From positions 434,001 to 498,000 of the forward strand of contig NZ_CP053748.1 in assembly GCF_024400215.1 (NCBI RefSeq): DNA of 64,000 nucleotides, read 5' to 3'. The translations under genes and the position numbers were made by a program. Origin of the DNA: Massilia sp. erpn (GTDB lineage Bacteria > Pseudomonadota > Gammaproteobacteria > Burkholderiales > Burkholderiaceae_D). Each line of letters starts with the position of its first letter. Within the stretch, counting starts at the first letter, position 1. The notes beneath the pieces were generated by a model that did no database searches, was not told where the DNA came from, and saw nothing but the letters and a program-made list of their open reading frames with translations. Of the stretch, positions 48,894 to 60,501 are shown in pieces.

Positions 48894-49613
48894 ATGGATG
48901 CTCACCCGTCCCTGCTCGAACGCATCAAGACCGCCTTCGCCTGTGTCGACACGGCGCTCGATGGCCTCAAGGGTTCGCTGACCCGGATCGCCGCCGTCGT
49001 GCTGGTCGTACCCTCGCTGGCCACGGCCGGCTACCAGGCGTACGCCAGCCTGAGCGGCAAACCCAAGACGGCGGCCCAGGCCGAGAACCAGCGCCTCTTC
49101 ATCAAATACTTCAACAAGCAACCCCTGGTGACCATTCCCGTCACCGTCAAGCAGGAGCGCGGCGCCGTGCAGGCGCTGTTCTCGGTGTATGACGAGGGCG
49201 ATGTGTATATCGAATACGGCCAGGCGACGCAATGGTTCCCCTTCCCGCGCCCGCTGGCGCCACCGGCCCTGCCGCTGGCCCTGATCGGCACGGCCCACGC
49301 CCAGGCGCCCGCCGCGCCGCCGGCCCGGCCCGAGGCGCCGCGCGCGGCCGCCCAGTTCCAGCAAAGCGAACGGATGGAAGATAATTATCTGCTGCGCACG
49401 CGGCGCTGGGATAACGGAATGGTGGAGGACAGCCGCATCGATCTGCGCACCGGCGCCATCGTCGAGCACCGCACGCGGCAGGAAACGCCGTTCAAGCTGG
49501 AGGGAGAGAAGAGCCGGCTGATCGCGCCCACGCAGCAGCCGCTGCAGGCCATCGACCTGAAGCAGCTGCGCGCCGCGCGCGGCAAGGCGCTGGAGGCCGA
49601 GGCGGGCAAATAG
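48894..49613 (+). CDS. Membrane-anchored protein of unknown function
   Basis: I do not recognise a family. The protein has 239 residues, starting at an ATG with AAGGAG 6 bases upstream. Residues about 28-50 (LTRIAAVVLVVPSLATAGYQAYASL) form one membrane segment, so it is likely anchored with a C-terminal domain in the periplasm or cytoplasm. The region FIKYFNKQPLVTIPVTVKQERGAVQALFSVYDEGDVYIEYGQATQWFPF looks folded and beta-rich. An Ala/Pro-rich stretch (about 125-155) and a charged C-terminus follow. It is monocistronic after the receptor 5 terminator and convergent with tldD. Confidence 0.7.
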   Translation: MDAHPSLLERIKTAFACVDTALDGLKGSLTRIAAVVLVVPSLATAGYQAYASLSGKPKTAAQAENQRLFIKYFNKQPLVTIPVTVKQERGAVQALFSVYDEGDVYIEYGQATQWFPFPRPLAPPALPLALIGTAHAQAPAAPPARPEAPRAAAQFQQSERMEDNYLLRTRRWDNGMVEDSRIDLRTGAIVEHRTRQETPFKLEGEKSRLIAPTQQPLQAIDLKQLRAARGKALEAEAGK

Positions 49614-49659
49614 GCGCGGCGGCCCGCCGCGGCCGCGGCCTCGGCCGGGACCGCACCGC

Positions 49660-51123
<1,464 letters not shown>

Positions 51124-51188
51124 AATGGAATTCTCTTTTTATCGGCAGCCGAAACGGGTATGGCTGCATTGTAGTGGAATCGGGTGTT

Positions 51189-51986
<798 letters not shown>

Positions 51987-51988
51987 GC

Positions 51989-54900
51989 TCATCCTTGTGG
52001 TTTGCGTTGGGGGGCGCCCTCCTGCTTCGCGCCGTCGAGTTTGGTCACCACGGGCGCCTTCCACGGCCCCGTCACTTGCATATGGTAGGTCAGCGCCTTC
52101 ATCACCGGCTGGCTCAGGAAGAGCTGGGCCAGGAAGCCGCCCAGGCCGATCACCGGGTTGACGGCCAGCGCATACACCAGCGGCGCTGTGCCGAGGTTGA
52201 CCTCGGGGATCACCACCACATGCAGATTGGTCGTTTCATTGGCGATATCGGCCGTGCCCTCCATCAGTACAGTAGCGGCGACCCCGTGCATTTTCAAGTT
52301 CTCGGTGCGCACGATGCCGCGGCTGATGCTGGCGTTGGCGCGGATGCCGTCGAAGGCCAGGCCTTCCGAGAAGACATCGTTGAAATCGAGCTTGAGCAGG
52401 CGCGGCAGCGCTTGCAGGCTGAGCACCCCCAGGAGCTTGGCCGCACCCGGGTCCTGCTTGAGGAACTGGCCCTTTTCCACATTCATGCTGATGGTGCCGG
52501 ACAGGCTCGGGATATCGAAATCGTAGGGCAGGCCCTTCCAGCTGATCTCGCCATTCAGCTTGCCCTTGCCGTTGCGCAGGGTATCGGCAAAGCCGAAGCG
52601 TTCCAGCAGCTTGCCCGCGTTATGGATATCGAGATTGAAGTTGAGCGCGCTATTGTGCTGGCCATCCTTGCTGAGCCAGCGGCCTGTACCCGTCAGTTCA
52701 CCGTCGGCATTGCTCAGCGCCAGCTTGCTGACGCGCCATTCGCGCGCCGAGGTGATCAGGGCGTTATACGCTTGCAGCTCGAGCTTGCCCAGCGGCTTGT
52801 TGAACAGCTCGAAACGCTCGGCCACGATGTCGAGCGCCGGGATCGAGGGCGAGCTGCTCGAACTCTCCAGCAAATCCTTGACGTCGTTGGCCGCCGATTC
52901 GGGAATGATCAATGAGGACAGGCGCGCCGTGACCTTGCCCACGCCGCTGCCGCTGGCCGCCTCGCTCCAGGTCACATAGCCCGACACCTGGCGCGCATCG
53001 ACGCTGGCCTGCCACACGCCCTTCTGGCGCGAGGCGCCCAGCACCACCTCGTCGAGCTTGCGTTCGCCCAGGATCAATTCGCCGGCGCGCGCCGCCACGC
53101 TGTCGGGCACCACGTACTGGCCCAGCTCGGGACCGTCGGCCTCCTTGCCGGCCTCGCCCTTGCCGCCGATTTCGCCACCCAGGTCCAGCCACTGGTCGAC
53201 GTCGAGCGCCTTCAGGCTGACGTTGAGCGCCAGCCCGCTGTCCGGCTCGGGCGCCGGCACATTCACGCCGATGCCGCCGCGCACCATCTTCCACGGCGCC
53301 TTGCCCTGGCGCTGGCGCTGGTAGCGCGCGCTGATGCCGCCGCCCAGGCCCAGGCGGATTTCGTCGCGCGCCAGGCCGGCCTCGTTGGCGGCGCTGCCGC
53401 TGAGCACGAAACGCAGCGGCAGGCTGTCGGCCGGCGCTTTCTTCAGCGGCGCCGGCAAGTCCAGGCCGAGGCCGTTGAGCGGCGATTCCAGGCTGACCTG
53501 GTACTGGTGGTCGCGCACCGAGATCAGGCCGCTGTAGCGCGCGCCGCCATTGACGTGGCCGGTCAAGCGCTGCACCAGCGGCATCGGATAGGCCTTGCGC
53601 AAGCCCTCGGCCGTCATATTGCCGCCCAGCTTGACGACAATGGCGCCGTCGCGCTGGCTGCCGCCATTGATGGCCACCGGCCCGCCCAGCAGCGTGCCGG
53701 CCAGGTTGTTCAGGTTGACGCCTTTTTCATTGAACTCGATCTTGCCCGTGGTTTGCTGCACCGGCGGCATATCGTTCCACAGCACCACATCGTTGCCCTG
53801 CAATTGCAGGCTGCCCAGCACCTTGCTCTCGATGATGTGGTTGAGCGGCAGGTGCAGCTTCAGCGCCAGTTTGGCGTTGCCGCCGGCCGTGGTCTCGTCA
53901 GTGAAATGGCCGATCCATTCGAGTACCGGGCTGGCCGCCATATATTTGAGGAAGTCCTGCATCGGGCCGGCCGCCGTGCCGTCGATGTCAAGCACGCTGT
54001 CATGGATGGTCAGATCGGGAATCACCGCCTTCACGTTCGACAAGGCCACGCCCAGGGTGCGCGCGGTGTCGCCGACGATTTCCATGCGCGCGCGGTCGAA
54101 GGCGAAATGGCCCTTGATCTTTTCGGCCTGGGGCCAGAGCGGCGACTTGCCATCCTTGGCGTAGAAGCCGGGATCGTAATTCAGCTTGCCATTCTCCAGG
54201 CGGCCGGCGATGCGGAACTCGCCCTTGTTGCGGTCCGGACTGTCGGCCTTGAAGGGGAAGTGGGCCAGATCGCCGCGCAGGCGCAGGCTGACCTCGTGCG
54301 CCGTGCCGTCTTCCAGCGCCCCGGTCAGCCAATGGCGCAGGTGTTCCGGCGTCTGGATCGGCAGATAGCGCGCAATGGTGTTCAGCTGGAAGCCGTCGAG
54401 CTTGCCGCCGAAGTCGGCCACGCCCGGCCCCTTGCCGTTCAGCGGCAGCAGGTGGCTGCCGGAAATCGAGGCGCTCAAGCCATCCTGTTCAAACTGCAGG
54501 GTGTCGAGCTGGACGCGCAGATTCTTGCCGTCGGCGCGCGACCAGTCACCGCGCAGCTTGAGCTGCTGGAAGCGCAGCGGCGGGCCGTCGAACCAGGCCG
54601 GCAGATGCAGGGCCAGGCCGGGCGCATCGAGGTCGACATGGCCGCCGTCGCTGCCGGCTTCAAAAGCACCGCTCAATTGCTCGAAGCCGGGCAGAGCCGG
54701 CAGCGCGGGCGTGGCCGCTTGGGCCTCGGTGGCGGCCTGGGCCGGACGCGCAGCCAGCGCATTCATGCCCAGCCGTTCGACCTGGGCTTTCAGGCGCAAG
54801 CTCTGGAAGGCCGCGACGCCGCCCTGCCACTCGGCACTGCCCTGCAGCAGACGGCCGCGCGGCGCGGCCTCGGCCAGCACCTCCTGCTGGAAAGCGGGCA

Positions 54901-56152
54901 GGGGCAGGCGCGAAGCCAGCTGGGCCAGCACCGCCAGGTCGAAGTCCTGCGCCTGGACGCTGGTGCGCGCCGGCTTGCTGGCCGCCGCCGCATGGTGCAG
55001 CTTGAGCGCGGCCGGCGCCAGCGCCACGCCGTCCGGGGTGCGCAGGGAGAAACCGTTGAGGCTGACATCGAAGCCATAGGCGCCAAAGGCGGGCGCGGGC
55101 GTGCCGGCCGGGGCCGCCGTGGCGCGCGCCGGCGGCGCCACTTCGCGCGCGGCGATGCGCCCGCTCAGCTCGGCCAGTTCGACCGGCGGCAGGGTCTTGC
55201 CCAGTTGGGCGTACACCTCCTGCAGGCCGACATCGGCCGTGAACGCCGCCAGGCGCGCATGGTCGAGCGTGAACCAGGCGCGCACATTGCCCTTGCCGCG
55301 TTCCAGGCTGAAGGGATAGGCCACATAGTCTTTCCAGGCCGTCAAATCGGCGCCCCGCACATCGGCATACAGCTCGCCCTTCCACAGCTTGACGTTGGAG
55401 CGGCGCGCGGCAAACGCCGGGTGGGTGAAGTCGGCGCGCAGGTCGACCGGGGCGCCGTAGGCGGCCGGCGGCGTGGCGTGCAGCGCCAGCTGGTGGCGCC
55501 GCCATTGATTGCGCATGCGCAGGTTCACATTCTCGAGCGACAAGGTGGGCGTGGCGCGGCGCGCATCGGTCCAGTCCACCCGGCCTTCGCGGATCACCAC
55601 CTCGTGCTGGGCCAGCAGCCAGTCGGCGCCGCGGCCCTCGCCCTCTTTTTCCAGGTCGATCTGCACGCCCGCCACATACAGCTTGCCGTCGGCTTCGCGC
55701 CGCACGTCGAGGCGGGGACGGATCAGTTCCAGCGCGTCGAAGCGCACATCGGCCGCCGCCACGCTCCACCAGGACAGGGTGGCCGAGACGCTGGGCAGGT
55801 GCAGGGCTTGGCCGCCGCGGCGGTCGCGCAGCACCACATCGCCCAGGAAGAAGGTGGGACGCAGGCCGGACCAGGAGGCGTAAATGCGGGCAATGCTGAC
55901 CGGATTGCCGACGGCGCGGCTGGCCAGGCGCTCGAAATCGCCCTTGTAATGGTCGATATTCGGCAGCACCGCATAGCGCAGCACCAGGAACAGCAGGGCG
56001 AACAGGAAATACAGCAGCAGCGCCAGCTTCAGGGTGAAGCCCAGCAGGTGGTGGGTGGCCAGGTTGGCGACGCGGTAGGCGGCCCGCAAGCGGTGCCAGC
56101 GCGCAGCCAGCGGCCCTTCGTCTGCGTCGGTATGCTGCGGCGAATTCTGCAT
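51989..56152 (-). CDS. yhdP: YhdP-family AsmA-like envelope lipid transport protein
   Basis: Very large protein of 1387 residues, anchored in the inner membrane by one N-terminal segment (about 38-62, LGFTLKLALLLYFLFALLFLVL) and extending through the periplasm as a long beta-groove bridge. The DUF3971/AsmA_2 homology covers most of the rest. In E. coli YhdP is one of three proteins (with TamB and YdbH) that move phospholipid to the outer membrane. The ATG at 56152 is used rather than a TTG one codon upstream. It is first in an operon with the nitrilase and tldD, an arrangement also seen in enterobacteria (yhdP-tldD), and is divergent from glnE. Confidence 0.95.
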   Translation of the reverse strand: MQNSPQHTDADEGPLAARWHRLRAAYRVANLATHHLLGFTLKLALLLYFLFALLFLVLRYAVLPNIDHYKGDFERLASRAVGNPVSIARIYASWSGLRPTFFLGDVVLRDRRGGQALHLPSVSATLSWWSVAAADVRFDALELIRPRLDVRREADGKLYVAGVQIDLEKEGEGRGADWLLAQHEVVIREGRVDWTDARRATPTLSLENVNLRMRNQWRRHQLALHATPPAAYGAPVDLRADFTHPAFAARRSNVKLWKGELYADVRGADLTAWKDYVAYPFSLERGKGNVRAWFTLDHARLAAFTADVGLQEVYAQLGKTLPPVELAELSGRIAAREVAPPARATAAPAGTPAPAFGAYGFDVSLNGFSLRTPDGVALAPAALKLHHAAAASKPARTSVQAQDFDLAVLAQLASRLPLPAFQQEVLAEAAPRGRLLQGSAEWQGGVAAFQSLRLKAQVERLGMNALAARPAQAATEAQAATPALPALPGFEQLSGAFEAGSDGGHVDLDAPGLALHLPAWFDGPPLRFQQLKLRGDWSRADGKNLRVQLDTLQFEQDGLSASISGSHLLPLNGKGPGVADFGGKLDGFQLNTIARYLPIQTPEHLRHWLTGALEDGTAHEVSLRLRGDLAHFPFKADSPDRNKGEFRIAGRLENGKLNYDPGFYAKDGKSPLWPQAEKIKGHFAFDRARMEIVGDTARTLGVALSNVKAVIPDLTIHDSVLDIDGTAAGPMQDFLKYMAASPVLEWIGHFTDETTAGGNAKLALKLHLPLNHIIESKVLGSLQLQGNDVVLWNDMPPVQQTTGKIEFNEKGVNLNNLAGTLLGGPVAINGGSQRDGAIVVKLGGNMTAEGLRKAYPMPLVQRLTGHVNGGARYSGLISVRDHQYQVSLESPLNGLGLDLPAPLKKAPADSLPLRFVLSGSAANEAGLARDEIRLGLGGGISARYQRQRQGKAPWKMVRGGIGVNVPAPEPDSGLALNVSLKALDVDQWLDLGGEIGGKGEAGKEADGPELGQYVVPDSVAARAGELILGERKLDEVVLGASRQKGVWQASVDARQVSGYVTWSEAASGSGVGKVTARLSSLIIPESAANDVKDLLESSSSSPSIPALDIVAERFELFNKPLGKLELQAYNALITSAREWRVSKLALSNADGELTGTGRWLSKDGQHNSALNFNLDIHNAGKLLERFGFADTLRNGKGKLNGEISWKGLPYDFDIPSLSGTISMNVEKGQFLKQDPGAAKLLGVLSLQALPRLLKLDFNDVFSEGLAFDGIRANASISRGIVRTENLKMHGVAATVLMEGTADIANETTNLHVVVIPEVNLGTAPLVYALAVNPVIGLGGFLAQLFLSQPVMKALTYHMQVTGPWKAPVVTKLDGAKQEGAPQRKPQG

Positions 56153-56283
56153 CAAAATAATCTGTCAGGCCCGGCCAGGTCGTCACCCTGGCGTAAAATA
56201 AGTCTTGAAATCAGTTCAGTTCCTGCTACGCCCGGCGAGCGGCTCAGCCTGCGACGGCATTCTACCGCATACCCGGCCCCATC

Positions 56284-59067
56284 ATGCCCCAATTACGCGA
56301 CCTTACCGACATAATGAGCTTGCCTTCCCCCGCTACCGCCTCCCGTTTCTACCAGCGCTGGCTCAGCGCCGATCCGGGGCGGCCGGCCCAGGTCGACGCC
56401 TTATCCCAATTATCGCTGGCCGGGCTCGATTTGGGGGCCGCGCTGCGGGCACAACAGGACAATGGCGACGCTCCGCCCCTGGCCCTGGGGCGCGGCATGC
56501 GGCGTTTGCGCAACTTGCTGGTGGCCACGCTGCTGCGGCGCGACCTGGAAGGCCGCGCCGACCTGGCCGAAGTGGTGGCAACGATGACGGCCCTGGCCGA
56601 TTTCGCCATCCAGCGCCACCTGGCCGAGATCGACGCCGAGCTGCGCGCCGCCCACGGCGTGCCGACCGGCCATGAGTCGGGCGAGGAGCAGCAGCTGATG
56701 GTGCTGGCCATGGGCAAGCAGGGCGGCGGCGAGCTGAATGTGTCCTCGGACATCGACCTGATCTTCGTCTACCCCGAAGATGGCGACACGGTGGCGACGG
56801 CGCCGGGCCAGCGCAGCCTGTCCAACCACGAGTATTTCCTGCGCCTGGGCAAACGCCTGATCGCCGCCCTGGCCGAGATCACCGAAGACGGCTTCACCTT
56901 CCGCGTCGACATGGCGCTGCGCCCGAACGGCGGCTCCGGCCCGCTGGCGGCCAGCCTCGGCATGGTCGAGCAATACCTGATCGTCCAGGGCCGCGAGTGG
57001 GAGCGCTATGCCTGGCTGAAAGCGCGCGCCGTCACCGGCCGCGCCGCCGACATCGAGGCGCTGGACGCCATCGTGCGCCCCTTCTGCTTCCGCCGCTACC
57101 TGGACTTCGGCGTGATCGACGCCATCCGCAGCATGCACGCCCAGATCCGCGCCGAGGTCAACCGCCAGGAGCGCCTGCACCCCGACCGTAGCCATAACGT
57201 CAAGCTGGGCCGCGGCGGCATCCGCGAAATCGAATTCCTGACCCAGGTGTTCCAGCTCATCCGTGGCGGGCGCGATCCCAGCCTGCGCGCGCGCTCGACC
57301 CGCGCCACCCTGCGCCTGCTGCCCGACAAAGGCTTGCTGGACGGCGCCATCGTCGAGCAACTGCTGGCTTCCTACACCTTCCTGCGCAATCTGGAACACC
57401 GCCTGCAATACCTGGAAGATGCCCAGACCCACACCCTGCCGCCCAATCCGGCCGACCGCCTGCAGGTGGCGCAGTGGATGGGCCTGGCCGACGAGGCGGC
57501 CCTGCTGGCGGCGCTGGACGGCCACCGCCGCTTCGTCGCCGAACAGTTCGACGCCATCTTCGCCGACAAGAGCGGCGGCACGTCCGAGCAGCATATCGAC
57601 CCCGACACCAGCGACGCCTGCGCCGACCCCGACAACCGCGAAGCCATCGAGGCGCGCTTCGCCGCCCTGGCCTACGACGACCCGGCGGCGGCGGCCCAGC
57701 GCCTGATCGCCACCTGGCAGGCGCCGCGCCTGCAAAGCCTGCCCGAGGCGAGCCGCCAGCGCCTGGTGGCCCTGGTCAACGCCGCCCTGCCCCTGATCGC
57801 CCGCACCGCCCAGGAATCGAGCCTGGGCAGCCAGCTCGCCACGCTGGGCCGCCTGCTCGACTTCCTGGAAGCGATCGCGCGCCGCTCGGCCTATCTGTCG
57901 CTGCTGACCGAGTATCCGCACACGCTGGAACGGGTGATCCGCATGATGCACGCGAGCGGCTGGGCGGCCACCTTCCTCAACCAGCACCCGATCCTGCTCG
58001 ACGAGCTGCTCGACGACCGCGTGCGCAGCACCGCCTTCGATCCCGCCGCCGTGGCCGCCGAACTGGACGCGCAACTGGCCATCGATCCCGACGATACCGA
58101 GCGCCAGCTCGACATCCTGCGCGAACTGCACCACGCCCAGCTGTTCCGCCTGCTGGCCCTGGACCTGGCCGGCGACCTGACGGTCGAGCGCCTGGCCGAC
58201 CACCTGTCGGCGCTGGCCGACGTCATCGTCGCCGCCGTGGTGAAGGCGGCCTGGCAGACCGTGGCCAAGCGCCACCGCGAGGTGCCGCGCTTTGCCGTCA
58301 TCGCGTATGGCAAGCTGGGCGGCAAGGAGCTGGGCTATGTCTCCGACCTCGACGTGATCTTCCTGTTCGACGACGAGGACCAGGATGCGCCCGCCCTGTA
58401 CGCCAAGCTGGCGCAGCGCTTCATCACCTGGATGACCTCGCATACCTCGGCCGGCATCCTGTTCGATATCGACACCGCGCTGCGGCCCGATGGCGCCAGC
58501 GGCATGCTGGTCTCGAGCGTGCAGGCGTTTGAACGCTACCAGCAGGCGTCGGCCTGGGTGTGGGAACACCAGGCGCTGACGCGCGCCCGCTTCTGCGCCG
58601 GCGACGCCGCCATCGGTGCGCGCTTCGAACAGATCCGCTGCCAGGTGCTGCGCCAGACGCGGCCGGACGACGCGGCCCTCAAGCGCGAAGTGCTGGCCAT
58701 GCGCCGCCGCATGGCCGAAGCCTACCCCAGCCGCGGCGACCTGTTCGACTTGAAGCAGGACGCCGGCGGCATGATCGATATCGAATTCATCGTGCAATAC
58801 CTGGTGCTGCGCCACGCCGCCGCTTACGCCGAGCTGACCGGCAATGTCGGCAATATCGCCCTGCTTAAGCTGTGCGCCGGCCTGGGCTTGATCGATGCGG
58901 CCCTGGCGGGGGCTGTGGCCGACGCTTACCGCGCCCTGCGCAAGCTGCAGCACCAGTTGCGCCTGCAGGGCCAGGAACAGTCGCGCGTCGATCCGGCGCG
59001 CGTGGCGTTGCATATTGAACCCGTAAAACGTTTATGGGAGGAAATATTTGCTGATGCGGAAGAGTAA
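56284..59067 (+). CDS. glnE: Bifunctional glutamine synthetase adenylyltransferase/adenylyl-removing enzyme
   Basis: Protein of 927 residues that adds and removes AMP on glutamine synthetase in response to PII and glutamine. Two nucleotidyltransferase domains are visible: GKQGGGELNVSSDIDLIF at about 140-157 (adenylyl-removing side) and GKLGGKELGYVSDLDVIFLF near 675-694 (adenylyltransferase side), each followed by a helical PII-UR/GlnE region (KLGRGGIREIEFLTQ and DLKQDAGGMIDIEFIVQY). An ATG 10 codons downstream could also serve as start. Divergent from yhdP across 131 bases. Confidence 0.97.
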   Translation: MPQLRDLTDIMSLPSPATASRFYQRWLSADPGRPAQVDALSQLSLAGLDLGAALRAQQDNGDAPPLALGRGMRRLRNLLVATLLRRDLEGRADLAEVVATMTALADFAIQRHLAEIDAELRAAHGVPTGHESGEEQQLMVLAMGKQGGGELNVSSDIDLIFVYPEDGDTVATAPGQRSLSNHEYFLRLGKRLIAALAEITEDGFTFRVDMALRPNGGSGPLAASLGMVEQYLIVQGREWERYAWLKARAVTGRAADIEALDAIVRPFCFRRYLDFGVIDAIRSMHAQIRAEVNRQERLHPDRSHNVKLGRGGIREIEFLTQVFQLIRGGRDPSLRARSTRATLRLLPDKGLLDGAIVEQLLASYTFLRNLEHRLQYLEDAQTHTLPPNPADRLQVAQWMGLADEAALLAALDGHRRFVAEQFDAIFADKSGGTSEQHIDPDTSDACADPDNREAIEARFAALAYDDPAAAAQRLIATWQAPRLQSLPEASRQRLVALVNAALPLIARTAQESSLGSQLATLGRLLDFLEAIARRSAYLSLLTEYPHTLERVIRMMHASGWAATFLNQHPILLDELLDDRVRSTAFDPAAVAAELDAQLAIDPDDTERQLDILRELHHAQLFRLLALDLAGDLTVERLADHLSALADVIVAAVVKAAWQTVAKRHREVPRFAVIAYGKLGGKELGYVSDLDVIFLFDDEDQDAPALYAKLAQRFITWMTSHTSAGILFDIDTALRPDGASGMLVSSVQAFERYQQASAWVWEHQALTRARFCAGDAAIGARFEQIRCQVLRQTRPDDAALKREVLAMRRRMAEAYPSRGDLFDLKQDAGGMIDIEFIVQYLVLRHAAAYAELTGNVGNIALLKLCAGLGLIDAALAGAVADAYRALRKLQHQLRLQGQEQSRVDPARVALHIEPVKRLWEEIFADAEE

Positions 59068-59149
59068 TTGGCTTATATTGTCTGTGTAGCGCCCAATAAC
59101 CATGGAGGCACAGCGCTGCCGCGCTGTCGTCCGCACACAGGAGACCGCA

Positions 59150-59605
59150 ATGAAAGCCATACTGGGTGGCATCGCCATATCCCTGGGCATCCTCGCCCTG
59201 CCCGCCACGGCCGCCGACAAAGGCTCGGCCGACGAAGCCATCGCCATGGTGAAAAAAGCCGTGGCCATGTACAAGGCCGACGGCCGGGAGAAAACCTTCG
59301 CCGCCATTGCCGATCCGGCCAACAAAGATTTCCACGACCGCGACCTGTACATCTACGTCTACGATCTGAACGGGGTAGCCATCGCCCATGGCAATAACCC
59401 CAAAATGGTGGGCCGCAATCTGCTGTCGATGAAGGATAACGAGGGCAAGGCCATGATCCAGGAAATGGTCGATGTGGCCAAGGGCAAGGGCAAGGGCTGG
59501 GTCGACTATAAATGGCCGAATCCCGCCACCAAGACGGTGGACCACAAATCCGGCTACGTGGAAAAAGTCGACGATATCCTGATCGGCTCCGGCATCTACA
59601 AATAA
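59150..59605 (+). CDS. Secreted single Cache-domain protein
   Basis: Periplasmic protein of 151 residues. A Sec signal peptide (MKAILGGIAISLGILALPATA, cleavage about 21-22) precedes one sCache_2 domain: an amphipathic helix (ADEAIAMVKKAVAMYKADG), DLYIYVYDLNGVAIAHGNNPKMVGRNLL, and WVDYKWPNPATKTVDHKSGYVEKVDDILIGSGIY. Such domains usually sit in chemoreceptors or sensor kinases; here the domain is alone, with no transmembrane or signalling part. AGGAG lies 6 bases before the ATG. It begins 82 bases after glnE and has its own terminator. It could bind a small carboxylate and present it to a receptor; that is inference. Confidence 0.88.
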   Translation: MKAILGGIAISLGILALPATAADKGSADEAIAMVKKAVAMYKADGREKTFAAIADPANKDFHDRDLYIYVYDLNGVAIAHGNNPKMVGRNLLSMKDNEGKAMIQEMVDVAKGKGKGWVDYKWPNPATKTVDHKSGYVEKVDDILIGSGIYK

Positions 59606-59622
59606 GCGCCTTACTCCTCAGC

Positions 59623-59654
59623 AAAAAGCCAGTTGCCGCGCCAACTGGCTTTTT
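59623..59654. terminator. Bidirectional intrinsic terminator
   Basis: AAAAAGCCAGTTG-CCGCGC-CAACTGGCTTTTT, a 13-base stem, 17 bases after the Cache gene stop; serves both it and the convergent GST gene. Between 59655 and 59793 I see nothing recognisable. Confidence 0.92.
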
Positions 59655-59793
59655 GATGTCCGCAGTCGCCACACCAAGTTATCCCGTGCATTATTGCCGA
59701 AAACCGCATCGGCGCCAGGACGGGGCGCGGCATCACGGTCCGGATGCTCCCCCCTAGCTCCTGGGTCCGTTCCGGGCGGCCTCTGTTGGCGCA

Positions 59794-60378
59794 TCAGGCC
59801 GCCAGACGTTCTTCCAGCTCGGCCAGGCTGACGTGACCCAGGAAGCGGCCGCTGCTCACGGCCGGGCGCTGCTGCTCGATGGCGTCGGCGAAGTACACGG
59901 CCGGGTCGCCGCACAGCTCGCGCAGATGGCGGCGCAGATGCGGATAGCGCCGCGTATCAAGGCTGGCATAGCGCTCGGCCCAGCGCCCCAGCGCGACGAA
60001 ATTGGCGTCGGCCACGGTGCGCTTATTGCCATCGAGCCATTCGCGCTCGCGCAACAGCGCATCCAGGCGGGCGCAGGCCGCTTCCATGCGCGGCTGTTCG
60101 GCCAGCATTTCGGTGTTCAGGAAATGCATCATTTCATCGAGCCGGGCGCGCTCCGGCGTGCCGGCGCGGTAACCCAGCAGATGGCCGCGGCGCGCACCCA
60201 GATGGCGCAGGATGGCGCGGCAGTTGCGGATGGTGCGGCGGCCCGCCAGCAGTGCCGGCGCCGGCCGCGCCGCCTCGTCCAGCCGGCTCAGGCGGTATGG
60301 CTGGCACAGCCACTCCAGCGCGACGATATTGCCGAAGGCGCAGCCTTGCTCGGCGCGGTAAAACAGTACGGGTTCCAT
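59794..60378 (-). CDS. Glutathione S-transferase family protein
   Basis: Protein of 194 residues. The N-terminal thioredoxin-like half (LFYRAEQGCAFGNIVALEWLCQPYRLSRLD) and the all-helical C-terminal half with EWLDGNKRTVADANFVALGRWAERY match bacterial GSTs. AAGGGAG lies 6 bases before ATG 60378; the frame is open another 34 codons upstream but without similarity. It is divergent from a WYL-domain regulator, which may control it. The substrate cannot be predicted; the N-terminal segment CAFGN is close to a Cys-type catalytic site. Confidence 0.85.
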   Translation of the reverse strand: MEPVLFYRAEQGCAFGNIVALEWLCQPYRLSRLDEAARPAPALLAGRRTIRNCRAILRHLGARRGHLLGYRAGTPERARLDEMMHFLNTEMLAEQPRMEAACARLDALLREREWLDGNKRTVADANFVALGRWAERYASLDTRRYPHLRRHLRELCGDPAVYFADAIEQQRPAVSSGRFLGHVSLAELEERLAA

Positions 60379-60501
60379 GCGTGCTCCCTTTTCTTCTGAT
60401 GGTCGGGACGGTCTTGCCCGGACCGTCATCGTGTGTCGGGAAACATTGTCGAGGCGATATAGGACATAATTACCCCTCATTCCACCGGAAGCAAAAAATA
60501 T

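Noticed and set aside
59655..59793. GC-rich stretch considered for a small stable RNA (SRP RNA or similar)
   Set aside because: No GGTCAGGTCCGGAAGGAAGCAG-like core or complementary long stem was found.
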